Origin: Paenibacillus barengoltzii NBRC 101215
GTDB lineage: Bacteria > Bacillota > Bacilli > Paenibacillales > Paenibacillaceae
Length of the DNA stretch: 64,000 nucleotides
Assembly (NCBI RefSeq): GCF_004000745.1
Contig: NZ_BILV01000007.1
Span: 95,804-159,803, forward strand
Direction: 5' to 3'
Shown piece after piece: positions 35,878-45,362 of this stretch (position 1 is the stretch's first letter; each line of letters starts with the position of its first letter). The notes beneath the pieces were generated by a model. The model saw nothing but the letters and a program-made list of their open reading frames with translations, was not told the DNA's origin and ran no database searches. The translations under genes were made by a program, and so were the position numbers.

Positions 35878-35906
35878 TAGTGTACGTGCGGATGAGGGGA
35901 TTGGTG
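35878..35906 (-). promoter_or_regulatory. sigma-K promoter of tgl
   Basis: On the minus strand CACC (35906-35903), exactly 16 bases, then CGTACACTA (35886-35878). The consensus is mACm-N16-CATAnnnTA with a single mismatch in the -10. B. subtilis tgl is likewise expressed late in the mother cell. Confidence 0.65.
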
Positions 35907-35979
35907 CCCGGCCGTATCGAATCTACCTGTTCCAGAAATGCTAATCCCATCATTTAGATAAAGGGGGTGACGCGAAACG

Positions 35980-37932
35980 ATGAACGACCGTCAGAAGGAC
36001 ATTTTACATATGCTGCTTACCGATGCCCGGCCTCACTTGGTGATCCGGGATATCGCCGTGCACTTTGGGTGCTCGGAGAAAACGATACGTAACGATCTGG
36101 ACGAAATCGATCAGTATTTAGCTCAATCGTCTACTAGCCGTGTGGTCCGCAAGCCTGGATACGGAGTGACCTTGGATATTTCTGAGTCGGACAAGGCTCA
36201 ACTCACCGCAGAACTGCTCCGATCAAGGTCCAGCAAGCCAAAGGAACAGGAAACGGAAGAGGAGCGGCTTATTGCTGTGGCCTACCAACTCTTGATGGAG
36301 ACGAAGCCGGTCACAATTCAAGAGCTGGCCGACAAGCACTACACCAGTAAGACCGTAATCAAAAAAGATTTGGATACCTTGCGGGATTGGCTCGACAAAT
36401 GGGACCTGACCGTCGTTTCCAAGCAAAAGGTCGGCGTCCTGCTCGAAGGGAAAGAACGGGATAAACGCGCGGCGTTGTCCAAGCTGTCCCAACTCACCGG
36501 CGAAGCAGGCCAAGCCTTCATCAAGGATCGGTTTGCTCCCCATGAGCTTGATATCGTGACCTGCGAGCTTAAGCAGCTCGAGCTGGATGCCCAGCTTGCT
36601 TTTACGGATGAAGCGTTCGACAACTTGCTCATTCATACACTCCTCATGATTCGTCGGACGAAGCTGAACCAGCCGATTTCCTTCTCTGAACAGGAGAAAA
36701 TGTTTGTCCGCGAGAAGCCGGAGTTCCGCTGGACCGGAGCCTTCATTCGGAAGCTAGAGCGCTTCTTCGCGGTTCATTTCCCTGAGGATGAAGTTGCTTA
36801 TTTGACCGCGCATATTCTGGGCGGGAAGATTCGCTCCCGGGCACGGATCGAAACGGCGGAGCCTGAAGCCGGCCCATCTGCGGAAACGGCGGAAGCTCGC
36901 GGTTTAGCGGAGTCGCTTGTAAGGAAGATGTCTGCCTTAACCTGGGTCGATTTTGGCCAAGATGAGGCTTTGATGGAAGGCTTACGCATTCATTTATATT
37001 CCACGTTGAACCGGTTAAGTTATGGGCTTACCGTATCGAATCCGATGCTGCAGGATATCAAGCGAATGTATCCTTACATGTTCGATATGGTGATTTATGC
37101 GACGAGAGAGTTAAGCGAAGGGTACCCCTTCACCATTCCTGAAGAGGAGGTAGCATATTTGACGCTGCATTTTCAGGCTTCAGTAGAGAGACTGAGCCAA
37201 CCTGCGGAGACAAGGAAGCGAATCGTGACCGTCTGCCATATGGGGGTGGGCATGTCCCAAATCTTGCGCAGCAAGCTGGAGCGCAAATTCCCTGAGCTGC
37301 ATGTATTGGATTCCGTTCGGAAAGCTGATCTTACGGGATATTTAGCTCAACATTCGGTTGACTTTATCATCTCAACGATTCCTTTGGAGAATGTGAACGT
37401 CCCCTATATCACGGTATCTCCGTTGCTAGAGGCCGGCGAAACGCAGAAGATCACCGACTTCATCGGCAAGCTGGATCAACCATCCGGTCATACCGAACAC
37501 GCTGGTTCGATTCTGGGCATGTACACGCAGCCTTCACTTATCTTCCCGCGCCTGACCATCGGCCATCGGTTTGAGCTGATCGAACTGTTAGGGAACGAGC
37601 TCGCCAAGCAGGGGTTCGTCGAACCGGATTACGCGCATCAGGCGTTGCTGCGGGAACGGCTCTCGTCCACGACTATCGGCGGCGGCATAGCAATCCCCCA
37701 CGGCGAGCCGAAGCTGATTCGCACCTCGCGAATCGCGATTGCTACCCTGGAAGAGCCGTTGGAATGGCAAGAAGAGAAGGTGTCCGTCGTATTTATGCTG
37801 GCGCTGGCTCCGCAAGAGCAAGAGATGACGAAAAAGTTATTCCAGCGCCTCTCCCTGCTTAGCGAACAGCCGTCAACCGTTGAGCGGCTCGTGCAGGCAC
37901 GGACTCCCGAGGAGCTGCTCAATTGCTTATAG
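35980..37932 (+). CDS. PRD-containing BglG/ManR-type transcriptional activator
   Basis: Regulator of 650 residues in the order HTH_11 (residues 5-60), second HTH (about 95-150), PRD1 (about 180-290), PRD2 (about 310-405), PTS EIIB-like domain (VCHMGVGMSQILRSKLE, phosphorylatable Cys) and EIIA-like domain (GGGIAIPHGEPKL with the His). The length and arrangement equal ManR (648 residues) and MtlR of B. subtilis, activators whose PRDs are phosphorylated by HPr and by their cognate EIIB. The start ATG follows AAAGGGGGTGACG. The PTS transporter begins 118 bases downstream and is the evident target. Confidence 0.92.
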   Translation: MNDRQKDILHMLLTDARPHLVIRDIAVHFGCSEKTIRNDLDEIDQYLAQSSTSRVVRKPGYGVTLDISESDKAQLTAELLRSRSSKPKEQETEEERLIAVAYQLLMETKPVTIQELADKHYTSKTVIKKDLDTLRDWLDKWDLTVVSKQKVGVLLEGKERDKRAALSKLSQLTGEAGQAFIKDRFAPHELDIVTCELKQLELDAQLAFTDEAFDNLLIHTLLMIRRTKLNQPISFSEQEKMFVREKPEFRWTGAFIRKLERFFAVHFPEDEVAYLTAHILGGKIRSRARIETAEPEAGPSAETAEARGLAESLVRKMSALTWVDFGQDEALMEGLRIHLYSTLNRLSYGLTVSNPMLQDIKRMYPYMFDMVIYATRELSEGYPFTIPEEEVAYLTLHFQASVERLSQPAETRKRIVTVCHMGVGMSQILRSKLERKFPELHVLDSVRKADLTGYLAQHSVDFIISTIPLENVNVPYITVSPLLEAGETQKITDFIGKLDQPSGHTEHAGSILGMYTQPSLIFPRLTIGHRFELIELLGNELAKQGFVEPDYAHQALLRERLSSTTIGGGIAIPHGEPKLIRTSRIAIATLEEPLEWQEEKVSVVFMLALAPQEQEMTKKLFQRLSLLSEQPSTVERLVQARTPEELLNCL

Positions 37933-37998
37933 GGAAAAAAATCAGTTTTTCCGCAACTTCCGGTAATATAAAGTTCTTTTCCGCCGTTCCTTTTGCGA

Positions 37999-38024
37999 TA
38001 AGATGAGTCATGTAAACGATTTCG
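37999..38024 (+). promoter_or_regulatory. -10 box and cre site upstream of PTS gene
   Basis: TAAGAT (37999-38004) without a good -35, as in activator-dependent promoters, followed by TGTAAACGATTTCG (38011-38024), which fits the cre consensus at 13 of 14 positions and would cover the transcription start. CcpA repression is inferred. Confidence 0.55.
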
Positions 38025-38050
38025 ATCTTTGATTACAGGAGGAAACATCC

Positions 38051-40018
38051 ATGAAACTACTGGCGATTACCTCATGTCCCAACGGGATTGCCCATACGTA
38101 CATGGCGGCGGAAAATCTGCAAAAAGCCGCCGACAAGCTAGGTATTGCCATGAAGGTCGAGACCCAAGGCTCGATCGGAGTGGAAAACGAATTCACGGAG
38201 GAAGATATCCGCCAAGCGGACGGCATCATCATCGCGGCCGACAAAACGGTAGACAAACGCCGGTTCGTCGGCAAGAAGCTGCTCGTTGTTGGTGTGCAGG
38301 AAGGCATACGGAACCCCGAGGCGCTGATCCAACAGATGATTCGCGGAGAAGTGCCGGTATACCAAGGACAGGATAACAATGAAGGTACGCCGGCCAAACA
38401 GACCGGCGCCAAGCAGCAAAACGCCTTTTATCGCCACCTGATGAGCGGTGTCTCGTATATGATTCCGTTTATCGTCGTGGGCGGTCTCTTGATCGCCATC
38501 GCTCTCTCGATCGGCGGCGTACCTACTCCGGGCGGCCTGCAAATTCCAGAAGACTCGTTCTGGAAAACCATCGAGAAGCTGGGATCTGCGTCCTTTACGT
38601 TTATGGTACCGGTGCTAGCCGGGTTCATCGCGTTTAGTATCGCCGACCGGCCGGGTCTCGCTCCCGGGATCATCGGCGGTTACATCGCCGCCAATGGCAG
38701 CTTCTACGGAAGTGAAGCCGGTGCCGGCTTCATCGGCGGGATCATCGCCGGTTTCCTGGCGGGTTACGTTGCACTTTGGATCAAGAAGTGGAAGGTGCCG
38801 AAAGCGATCAATCCAATCATGCCAATCATCATCATCCCGGTTCTCTCTTCGCTGATCGTAGGTCTCGCCTTCATTTACCTGCTTGGCGGCCCGATCGCCC
38901 AAGTGTTTGAATGGCTGACCAACTGGCTTGCCAGCATGCAAGGAGCCAGCTCGATTCTGCTGGCCTTGATTCTGGGCGCCATGATCTCCTTCGACATGGG
39001 CGGTCCGGTTAACAAGGTAGCGTTCATGTTCGGCTCCGCGATGATCGCGGAGGGGAACTATCAAATCATGGGTCCGATCGCCGTTGCGATCTGTATTCCG
39101 CCGATCGGTCTGGGCCTGGCAACGTTCTTGTTCAAACGCAAGTTCCATAATGCCGAACGGGAATCCGGCAAAGCCGCCTTTACGATGGGCTTGTTCGGGA
39201 TCACCGAAGGTGCGATTCCGTTCGCATCGCAAGACCCACTGCGCGTTATTCCCAGCATCATGGTCGGCTCGATGACAGGTTCCGTCATCGCCATGCTGGG
39301 CGGCGTCGGCGACCGCGTAGCTCACGGCGGTCCAATCGTTGCCGTACTTGGCGCCGTTGACAATGTCCTCATGTTCTTCGTGGCCGTCATCGCGGGTTCC
39401 ATCGTTACGGCCTTAATGATCAAATTGCTGAAGAAAGAACAGGTCGAGCCTCAGCTCGCCGAAGCGAGCGCTGCGGACGAGGCGGCTCCAGCCATGGAAA
39501 CGCCACGTGCGGAGAACGTCCGCCCGGTAAGCGTGCCGGCTGCCGAAGCTCAAAGCACAGTTCGCAAGCTGACGGATATCATCAGTTTGGATCTGATTGA
39601 GCCTTCCCTGTCCGCGTCAACACGGGACGGGATCATCGACGAAATGATTGCAAAGCTGAACGCTGAAGGTGTGCTGACCTCCTCTGCTGAGTTCAAGCAG
39701 GCGATTCTGAAGCGCGAGCAAGAAAGCTCTACCGGCATCGGCATGAACGTCGCCGTACCGCACGGGAAGTCGGTGGCGGTGCTGAAGCCAAGAGTCGTAT
39801 TCGGGATCAAGCCGGAAGGCGTGGATTGGAGCAGCGCGGACGGAACGCCCGCTAAGTTGATCTTTATGATCGCTGTCCCTGCCGAAAACAAAGGCAATGA
39901 GCATTTAAAAATTCTGCAAATGCTGTCCCGCAAGCTGATGGATGACGCATTCCGCGAACAGCTGCTGCAGGTGAAAACCAAACAGGAAGCTTATCAGCTG
40001 CTGGATCAAATTCAATAA
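38051..40018 (+). CDS. PTS fructose/mannose transporter, fused EIIB-EIIC-EIIA
   Basis: Membrane protein of 655 residues that imports and phosphorylates a hexose. EIIB (residues 1-100) has the active Cys in TSCPNGIAHTYMAAE. EIIC (about 125-465) is multi-spanning, with SGVSYMIPFIVVGGLLIAIA and GPVNKVAFMFG. An Ala/Glu/Pro-rich linker leads to EIIA (about 515-655) with the His in NVAVPHGKSV. Domain order and length equal B. subtilis ManP (650 residues), and the preceding ManR-like activator supports mannose. Fructose is the alternative because both belong to the fructose superfamily. No manA or fruK gene follows. AGGAGG precedes the ATG by 8 bases. Confidence 0.93.
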   Translation: MKLLAITSCPNGIAHTYMAAENLQKAADKLGIAMKVETQGSIGVENEFTEEDIRQADGIIIAADKTVDKRRFVGKKLLVVGVQEGIRNPEALIQQMIRGEVPVYQGQDNNEGTPAKQTGAKQQNAFYRHLMSGVSYMIPFIVVGGLLIAIALSIGGVPTPGGLQIPEDSFWKTIEKLGSASFTFMVPVLAGFIAFSIADRPGLAPGIIGGYIAANGSFYGSEAGAGFIGGIIAGFLAGYVALWIKKWKVPKAINPIMPIIIIPVLSSLIVGLAFIYLLGGPIAQVFEWLTNWLASMQGASSILLALILGAMISFDMGGPVNKVAFMFGSAMIAEGNYQIMGPIAVAICIPPIGLGLATFLFKRKFHNAERESGKAAFTMGLFGITEGAIPFASQDPLRVIPSIMVGSMTGSVIAMLGGVGDRVAHGGPIVAVLGAVDNVLMFFVAVIAGSIVTALMIKLLKKEQVEPQLAEASAADEAAPAMETPRAENVRPVSVPAAEAQSTVRKLTDIISLDLIEPSLSASTRDGIIDEMIAKLNAEGVLTSSAEFKQAILKREQESSTGIGMNVAVPHGKSVAVLKPRVVFGIKPEGVDWSSADGTPAKLIFMIAVPAENKGNEHLKILQMLSRKLMDDAFREQLLQVKTKQEAYQLLDQIQ

Positions 40019-40029
40019 TTAAACTAAGG

Positions 40030-40060
40030 TCCCCCGAGCCGTTGCGACGGCTTCGGGGGA
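40030..40060. terminator. bidirectional terminator
   Basis: TCCCCCGAGCCGT pairs with ACGGCTTCGGGGGA (one bulge) around the loop TGCG, between the convergent PTS and kimA genes. Confidence 0.85.
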
Positions 40061-40066
40061 ATTTGC

Positions 40067-41884
40067 TTATTTTTGCAAATGATAAGGTACAGTCGCAATG
40101 ACGATATCTTTCTTGTTAAACAAATAAGCTCTAAGCAACAAGCTCGACTGATTATGCAAAATATTCTGCCACCAGTGCCGAGGAATAAACTGAGGAATCA
40201 GGACGGTAATGTGATCGGTCTCCGCCGTTTTCCATTCCACGGTATCAATGAACTTCATCAGCGGCCGGATAATGCTGCGGAAGCTGGAGCGCAGCGTAAT
40301 GAGCCGAACCCCCGGATTCCATTCCTCCCACTTCTTCTCCATCCGTTCGATGTCCTCATCATCAAATCCGACATACACCGCAACAACGTTATCCGTCAGC
40401 GATTTGGCGTAGCTTAACGAGTTCATCACGACACGGGTAACGCCCGCCACCGGCACGACGATCGTGCTGCCCTTTATGCAAGGTTTGTCTTTATCGATGT
40501 CAATCCGAAGCTGGTCGGCGATATTGATATAATGTCGATGGATCTGGTAGAAAATAAACATCACGAGCGGCAAGAAGATAAATACGAACCAGACATGTGA
40601 AAACTTCGTGATAATGAAGATGAGCGTAATGCCCAGCGTCGTCAGCATGCCAATCGTGTTAATCGTAAACCGGAACACCCAACCTTGCGGCTTGCGCTTG
40701 ATCCAGCGCACCATCATCCCCAGCTGGGACAAGGTGAACGGAATAAATACCCCAACCGCATAGAGCGGAATCAGGCTTTCCGTGTCGCCGTGGAATCCAA
40801 GAACCAGCAGCGCCGAGGTTACGCCCAGGAAGATAATTCCGTTTGAAAAGCCAAGCCGGTCACCGCGCACCATAAACGCATGCGGCATGTATTTGTCCTT
40901 GGCGAGCATAAACGCCAGCAGCGGGAAGGCCGAATAAGCCGTATTGGCGGCCAAAAACAAGATTAACGCCGTAATACCTTGGATCAAGTAGTACAAGCTC
41001 CCTCTCCCAAAGGTCGATTCAGCGATTTGAGAAATCACGGTGGCCTTCGGATCTGGAGCAATGCCGTACCAATAAGCCAGCGTACTAATCCCAATAAACA
41101 TGGTACAGAGAATAACCCCCATCATCACCAGCGTGGCTGCGGCATTCCGTTCTGCCGGTGGCTTAAAGTTCGGAATAGCGTTGGACACCGCCTCAACCCC
41201 AGTTAAGGCCGAGCATCCCGAACTGAACGCCTTAAGCAGCAGGAACAAGCTGACATTGGATACGGCCGTCCCAAACTCCGGCACACTGGCATGAATCCCG
41301 CCAGTCCAATACTTGTAAAGTCCCGACACAATCAGGACAAAGATGGAGGCCACGAACAAGTATACCGGAACCGCCAACATCGAGGCCGATTCTGTAACTC
41401 CACGCAGGTTCATCATCGTCAACAGCGTAATCATCAACAGGGCGATCAATACCCGTTGATCATGCAGCATCGGGAAAGCCGATGTGATGGCATCCGTACC
41501 GGCTGACGAGCTTACAGCCACCGTTAAAATATAGTCGACAAGCAGCGATCCGCCGGCCAGTAGTCCGGTTGAACGCCCTAGGTTATCCATCGCCACGATA
41601 TAAGCGCCGCCTCCAGTCGGATAGGAGAAAATCGTTTGGCGATACGACAGAATCAGAATCAACAAAAGCCCAAGTACCGCAAATGAGATCGGAATCGAAT
41701 ACCAGAGAGCGGAAAATCCCGCCGCCATCAGGACGATCAGAATCTGCTCGGTCCCGTATGCCACGGAGGACAATGCGTCCGACGACAACACGGCCAGCGC
41801 TTTAAGTTTGCTAAGCTTTTCTCCTTCAATTTCAGTGCTTTTCATCGGTCTGCCAATCAATATCCGTTTCAGTTTGCTTCCCAT
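40067..41884 (-). CDS. kimA: KimA-type potassium importer (APC superfamily)
   Basis: Membrane protein of 605 residues with 12 helices and a cytoplasmic C-terminal domain, nearly the length of B. subtilis KimA/YdaO (607). The N-terminus SKLKALAVLSSDALSSVAYGTEQIL and SYRQTIFSYPTGGGAYIVAMDNLG are signature stretches of this K+/H+ symporter group, although many databases label it only as amino-acid permease. The upstream c-di-AMP riboswitch makes potassium the expected substrate, since c-di-AMP shuts down potassium import. The start ATG has AAAGAGGATC upstream. Confidence 0.88.
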   Translation of the reverse strand: MGSKLKRILIGRPMKSTEIEGEKLSKLKALAVLSSDALSSVAYGTEQILIVLMAAGFSALWYSIPISFAVLGLLLILILSYRQTIFSYPTGGGAYIVAMDNLGRSTGLLAGGSLLVDYILTVAVSSSAGTDAITSAFPMLHDQRVLIALLMITLLTMMNLRGVTESASMLAVPVYLFVASIFVLIVSGLYKYWTGGIHASVPEFGTAVSNVSLFLLLKAFSSGCSALTGVEAVSNAIPNFKPPAERNAAATLVMMGVILCTMFIGISTLAYWYGIAPDPKATVISQIAESTFGRGSLYYLIQGITALILFLAANTAYSAFPLLAFMLAKDKYMPHAFMVRGDRLGFSNGIIFLGVTSALLVLGFHGDTESLIPLYAVGVFIPFTLSQLGMMVRWIKRKPQGWVFRFTINTIGMLTTLGITLIFIITKFSHVWFVFIFLPLVMFIFYQIHRHYINIADQLRIDIDKDKPCIKGSTIVVPVAGVTRVVMNSLSYAKSLTDNVVAVYVGFDDEDIERMEKKWEEWNPGVRLITLRSSFRSIIRPLMKFIDTVEWKTAETDHITVLIPQFIPRHWWQNILHNQSSLLLRAYLFNKKDIVIATVPYHLQK

Positions 41885-41974
41885 GATGAGATCCTCTTTT
41901 CATTCGCAAAATAAACCTTCGATCCTGATCCATTCTTACTCCTATAGGGCTCTCATGCATGCAGCGAACAACGC

Positions 41975-42010
41975 AAAAAGGCCGCAGGAAAGCTGGACCT
42001 TCCCGCAGCC
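41975..42010 (-). terminator. riboswitch-controlled terminator in kimA leader
   Basis: On the minus strand GGCTGCGGGAAG pairs with CTTTCCTGCGGC and is followed by CTTTTT. It lies between aptamer and start codon and is the likely expression platform. Confidence 0.85.
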
Positions 42011-42027
42011 GCTTTGAAAAAAATCTC

Positions 42028-42225
42028 AAGCGTCACCGCGACAATTCCCTCTTTCGGACGCTTACGGAGTTAGCTGACGGATTCGGGCACGAAAGCAGCC
42101 CTACGCCGGTTTGGCTTACTGGCCAAATCAAGCGATTCACCCCGGAAACCGCCTCATTGGGCGAGTTTCATTGGTTCCCCCGTTTCTTTCTGCATGAGAA
42201 AGAACTCAGCGATCAGGTTTTGTCA
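42028..42225 (-). promoter_or_regulatory. c-di-AMP riboswitch (ydaO-yuaA leader) of kimA
   Basis: In transcript order the leader shows the conserved blocks GGGGAACCAA (42180-42171), GGGGTGAATC (42143-42134), GTAGGGC (42104-42098) and CCGAATCCGTCAGCTAAC (42087 downward) followed by CGTAAGCGTC, which are the core of the ydaO motif. After the aptamer, AAGCGTC (42063-42057) can pair with GACGCTT (42034-42028), a candidate switching helix just before the terminator. High c-di-AMP should cause termination and stop KimA synthesis, as known for the class. Confidence 0.9.
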
Positions 42226-42247
42226 TATCAATTTTTGTTACGGATGA

Positions 42248-42276
42248 ATCATACTCCCCGTCTGAAGAAGTGTAAA
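42248..42276 (-). promoter_or_regulatory. promoter of riboswitch-kimA transcript
   Basis: On the minus strand TTTACA (42276-42271), 17 bases, TATGAT (42253-42248). The start near 42241 lies just before the aptamer. The remaining bases up to 42392 contain no supported gene. Confidence 0.65.
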
Positions 42277-42392
42277 GAAGAGGGAAAGGCAAATTCGCCG
42301 AGAAAAGAGATCGGCCTTGTTCGAGGAAGCGCATACATCACTCTCTTGCATTCATTATTGCGAGCAGGCTTGAATTATCGAAGCATATATGC

Positions 42393-42436
42393 AAAAAAAC
42401 ACCGTAAGGAACGACATCAAATCGCATCCTACGGTG
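42393..42436 (-). terminator. terminator after threonine aldolase family gene
   Basis: On the minus strand CACCGTAGGA pairs with TCCTTACGGTG and is followed by seven T. Confidence 0.85.
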
Positions 42437-42461
42437 CTCTGCATCTCAAACAAATCCAAGT

Positions 42462-43577
42462 TTAAAGCGAAAGTCCCTTCAACTTCTTATCCAGCAGCTC
42501 GAACGCTAGCTGCAGCCGATCTTTCGGCACCTCACTGTAGCGGTCTCCGATGCTGATTTCAAAGGCACTTCCCCCATCCGCTTTCTCTTTCAAGAACGAG
42601 GTGAAACCAACCCCGGTTTCCCGATAGACTTCAATCAGCACGGACTCCAATCGCTCCTTGGGAACGTCCGAATGCACATGGAACATGTTCGACACCGGGA
42701 TCTCCGGAACGGTCTTCATCCGATGACATTGATTAAACAGACTGGAGAGCTCTTGTGCTTGCTGATAATACTTTTTCATCTTTCCGACACGTTTCTCATA
42801 ATAGTAATCCGCACTGAGAAAATAAGGATACAAGCTGATAAGATCCCCGCCGTGGCGCCTTTTCCATACCTTCGACTCCTTCGTCAGCTCCGGATCCCCG
42901 GCCAATATGGCTCCGGCAATCCCGCCGATCCCTTTGTAGAACGAGATATAGACGCTGTCGAACAGGGCGCAAACCTCAGCGGCGGTTTTTTCGTAGTAAG
43001 GCAACACTTCAAACAGTCGGGCTCCGTCCAGATGCAGCTTGATGCCTCGCTCCCGGCAGTAGGTGGATATAGCTTCAAGCTCTTCGAACGGCGGCAGTTG
43101 ACCGCCGATTTCACGCTGCGGCAGCTCCAACAGCAGGCATGAGACATCCTCTGGCAGCTGACGAACGTCCTCCATCTCAATCAGCCGATCTGGATCCGCC
43201 AAGAGAATCGGCTCCAGCCCGTGCAGCTCCTTCAACCCGTCCTCCTCATGAATCTCCAAATGGCATAAAGGATGATAGGCCACACGTTTGGACCCTTTGC
43301 GGTCACACCATATCCGCAGGGCAATTTGCTGCGCCATTGTACCGCTCGGAAAAAATACAGCAGACTCCTTACCAAGCACTGCAGCCATTTTCGCTTCGAA
43401 AGCTTCCAGCGCTTGCCCTGAACCGTACATGTCACTGTCTACCCCGCCGCTGATCTCGGCAAAGGCCTGCTTCAACACTTCTACATTGCGTTTTCCGTGG
43501 CCCGCCACTTGATAAACTGTCCGTTCAAAGGCTGCCTTCAGTGTCCGCCTATCCAGTACTCCATCATTTCCATACAT
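42462..43577 (-). CDS. threonine aldolase family PLP enzyme
   Basis: Fold-type I PLP enzyme of 371 residues. SGGVDSDMYGSGQALEAFEAKMAAVLGKESAVFFPSGTMAQ is the N-terminal signature of the beta-eliminating lyase/threonine aldolase group, LHLDGARLFE carries the Asp that binds the PLP nitrogen, and SVYISFYKGIGGIAGAIL contains the Schiff-base Lys. The probable reaction is cleavage of threonine or a related beta-hydroxy amino acid to glycine and an aldehyde, but substrate range varies. The start is the ATG at 43577 behind GTGAGGAGC. The longer frame to 43727 begins upstream of that signal. Confidence 0.88.
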   Translation of the reverse strand: MYGNDGVLDRRTLKAAFERTVYQVAGHGKRNVEVLKQAFAEISGGVDSDMYGSGQALEAFEAKMAAVLGKESAVFFPSGTMAQQIALRIWCDRKGSKRVAYHPLCHLEIHEEDGLKELHGLEPILLADPDRLIEMEDVRQLPEDVSCLLLELPQREIGGQLPPFEELEAISTYCRERGIKLHLDGARLFEVLPYYEKTAAEVCALFDSVYISFYKGIGGIAGAILAGDPELTKESKVWKRRHGGDLISLYPYFLSADYYYEKRVGKMKKYYQQAQELSSLFNQCHRMKTVPEIPVSNMFHVHSDVPKERLESVLIEVYRETGVGFTSFLKEKADGGSAFEISIGDRYSEVPKDRLQLAFELLDKKLKGLSL

Positions 43578-43766
43578 GCTCCTCACCGCTCCTCTCCCAC
43601 GCTGTCTGTCTAATTTCAGTATGATCATGCTTATTATAACGCCATTTGAAGCAGGAAACGATGATCCAGATTGATCGGAGGGGCGAAGCAGTCTTATAGG
43701 ACCCCTTCTGCACATTATCCCTTTCATTCAGTGTGAAGAAATCGAAAAGATGAATGATGAAATAGT

Positions 43767-43792
43767 AAAAAGAACGCCTGCAAAAGCAAGCG
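43767..43792 (-). terminator. terminator after chemoreceptor gene
   Basis: On the minus strand CGCTTGC pairs with GCAGGCG (one mismatch) and is followed by TTCTTTTT. Confidence 0.65.
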
Positions 43793-43813
43793 CCCTTTCT
43801 AATTGCTATGGGA

Positions 43814-45094
43814 TTAAAGCTTGAACACGTTCGTCAACCCGTTCATATTCTCGGACAGTTCGACCAATTTACAGGAGGTCTGCTCGATATCCCCAAAGAT
43901 CTGCTCCTGCGTACCCAGCTGATCTTGAATAACGCCAGAGACTTGCAGGCCCGACTCGATCGTGGTGTTCACATCCTCCAGCGTTGCGGTCATTTCCTCC
44001 AGCGCAGCGGCTTGGGTGGTAACCCCGTCGGAAATATCGTTCAACATGGCGAAGGTGTTCTCGATATTATCGATGATTTGCTCGATATTAACCTTCACAT
44101 TCTCGGATTGCGTGACGCCTTGCTGCACCTTCTCTTCCGTCTGAGCAACCGCAGACACGACACTGCCAGTACGAACTGTCATATCTTCGACCAAGCTGCT
44201 GATTTCCTGAAGGGAGTGATTCGTATCCTCGGCTAATTTCCGGATTTGTCCGGCTACCACTGCGAACCCTCTTCCCTCTTCCCCGGCCCGGGCCGCTTCA
44301 ATCGCCGCGTTAAGGGCTAACAGGTGGGTCTGTTCTGAAATTTGTTTAATGATGCTGATAACCTCGGTAATTTTCTGGCTTTGTTCCTCAAGCCCAAGCA
44401 CCTCGCTGTTAACGTGCTCCGTATTCGCTGCGAGCTCGTTAATCGCCTCCACGATCGATTCCACCGAATGCTTCCCGCCTTCGGCGGAATGCATAACCGA
44501 TTGGGCTTGCTCCGCAATGCGGCTTGTCAGTTCTGCCGTCGTCTGCGAATGGTTCGTAATCTCGGAGATCGCAATCGCCGTTTGCTTCATGCTTTCTGCA
44601 TTTTGGGTAAATACGGATAACAAATGCTTGATGCCTTCGTTAATTTCGTGCACCTGCCCATTCGCCTGCTCAATGATGCGGTTTAACTCTTCCGAAGACA
44701 GCGTCACTCGTTCGGAGGAGGATTGGATGGATGCGATCAAATGCTTCAGGTTATCTCTGGCCTTCTGAATCGAGCGGATCATTTGCCCGGCTTCCCCTTG
44801 CTGAAACGTATGTATTTTGGTGGATAAATCATTTTCGGCCATGGAATTAGCGAGCTTCGCGCCTTCTTTGAGCGGACGAACTAGAAAAGCTTCGGAGATA
44901 AACGCAGACACCACTTGGAAAATAAGAAAAATGATCAATGCCTTTAATACCAAAGAGGGGGTAATCAGTTTAAAGAAATCATTACTCTGGCTATAGGATA
45001 AGGTTACAATAAGAGCGGTGTTGGAGACGAACATGGCCAAGAAGACAAGCACCATGATTCGGGTCCGGATAGAAATATTGCGAATTCGATTCAT
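43814..45094 (-). CDS. methyl-accepting chemotaxis protein, short or no periplasmic domain
   Basis: Chemoreceptor-like protein of 426 residues. Two membrane helices lie close together ([20 protein letters not shown] and [18 protein letters not shown]), with only about 15 residues between, so there is no classical extracellular sensor. A HAMP-like region follows, then a long coiled-coil signalling domain with the tip [40 protein letters not shown] at 45094 follows AGGTGAT. Such receptors often sense membrane state or redox/energy signals, or partner with other proteins. Ligand unknown. Confidence 0.9.
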   Translation of the reverse strand: MNRIRNISIRTRIMVLVFLAMFVSNTALIVTLSYSQSNDFFKLITPSLVLKALIIFLIFQVVSAFISEAFLVRPLKEGAKLANSMAENDLSTKIHTFQQGEAGQMIRSIQKARDNLKHLIASIQSSSERVTLSSEELNRIIEQANGQVHEINEGIKHLLSVFTQNAESMKQTAIAISEITNHSQTTAELTSRIAEQAQSVMHSAEGGKHSVESIVEAINELAANTEHVNSEVLGLEEQSQKITEVISIIKQISEQTHLLALNAAIEAARAGEEGRGFAVVAGQIRKLAEDTNHSLQEISSLVEDMTVRTGSVVSAVAQTEEKVQQGVTQSENVKVNIEQIIDNIENTFAMLNDISDGVTTQAAALEEMTATLEDVNTTIESGLQVSGVIQDQLGTQEQIFGDIEQTSCKLVELSENMNGLTNVFKL

Positions 45095-45227
45095 CTTAGT
45101 ATCACCTGGTTTATTTGTAGTATGGTAAAAATCAAAATCCTCTGGCACATTTTTTTATCCGCTCCAGGTATCTCCTCCCATTCTCGAGATAGGCACTGAG
45201 TTCCAAATCTTGCATGTGATTTTCGTT

Positions 45228-45250
45228 ATATAGTCCAATATATAGTCCAA
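45228..45250. repeat. direct repeat ATATAGTCCAA
   Basis: Perfect 11-base copies at 45228-45238 and 45240-45250, with a weaker CATAGTCAAA at 45257. They lie between the divergent chemoreceptor and SDR genes and may be regulator sites. Confidence 0.45.
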
Positions 45251-45362
45251 ATTGACCATAGTCAAATTCATGTTAAATGGTAGTAAACCGCTTACAAGTC
45301 TAGTAAAATAAATAGGTTAGGAAATCAGCCGAGCATCTTTTAGCACACAGGAGGGGATCCGA

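Noticed and set aside
41959..42465. Plus-strand frame of 168 residues between kimA and the aldolase gene
   Set aside because: It overlaps the riboswitch, its terminator and the aldolase terminator, all on the minus strand, and shows no protein features.
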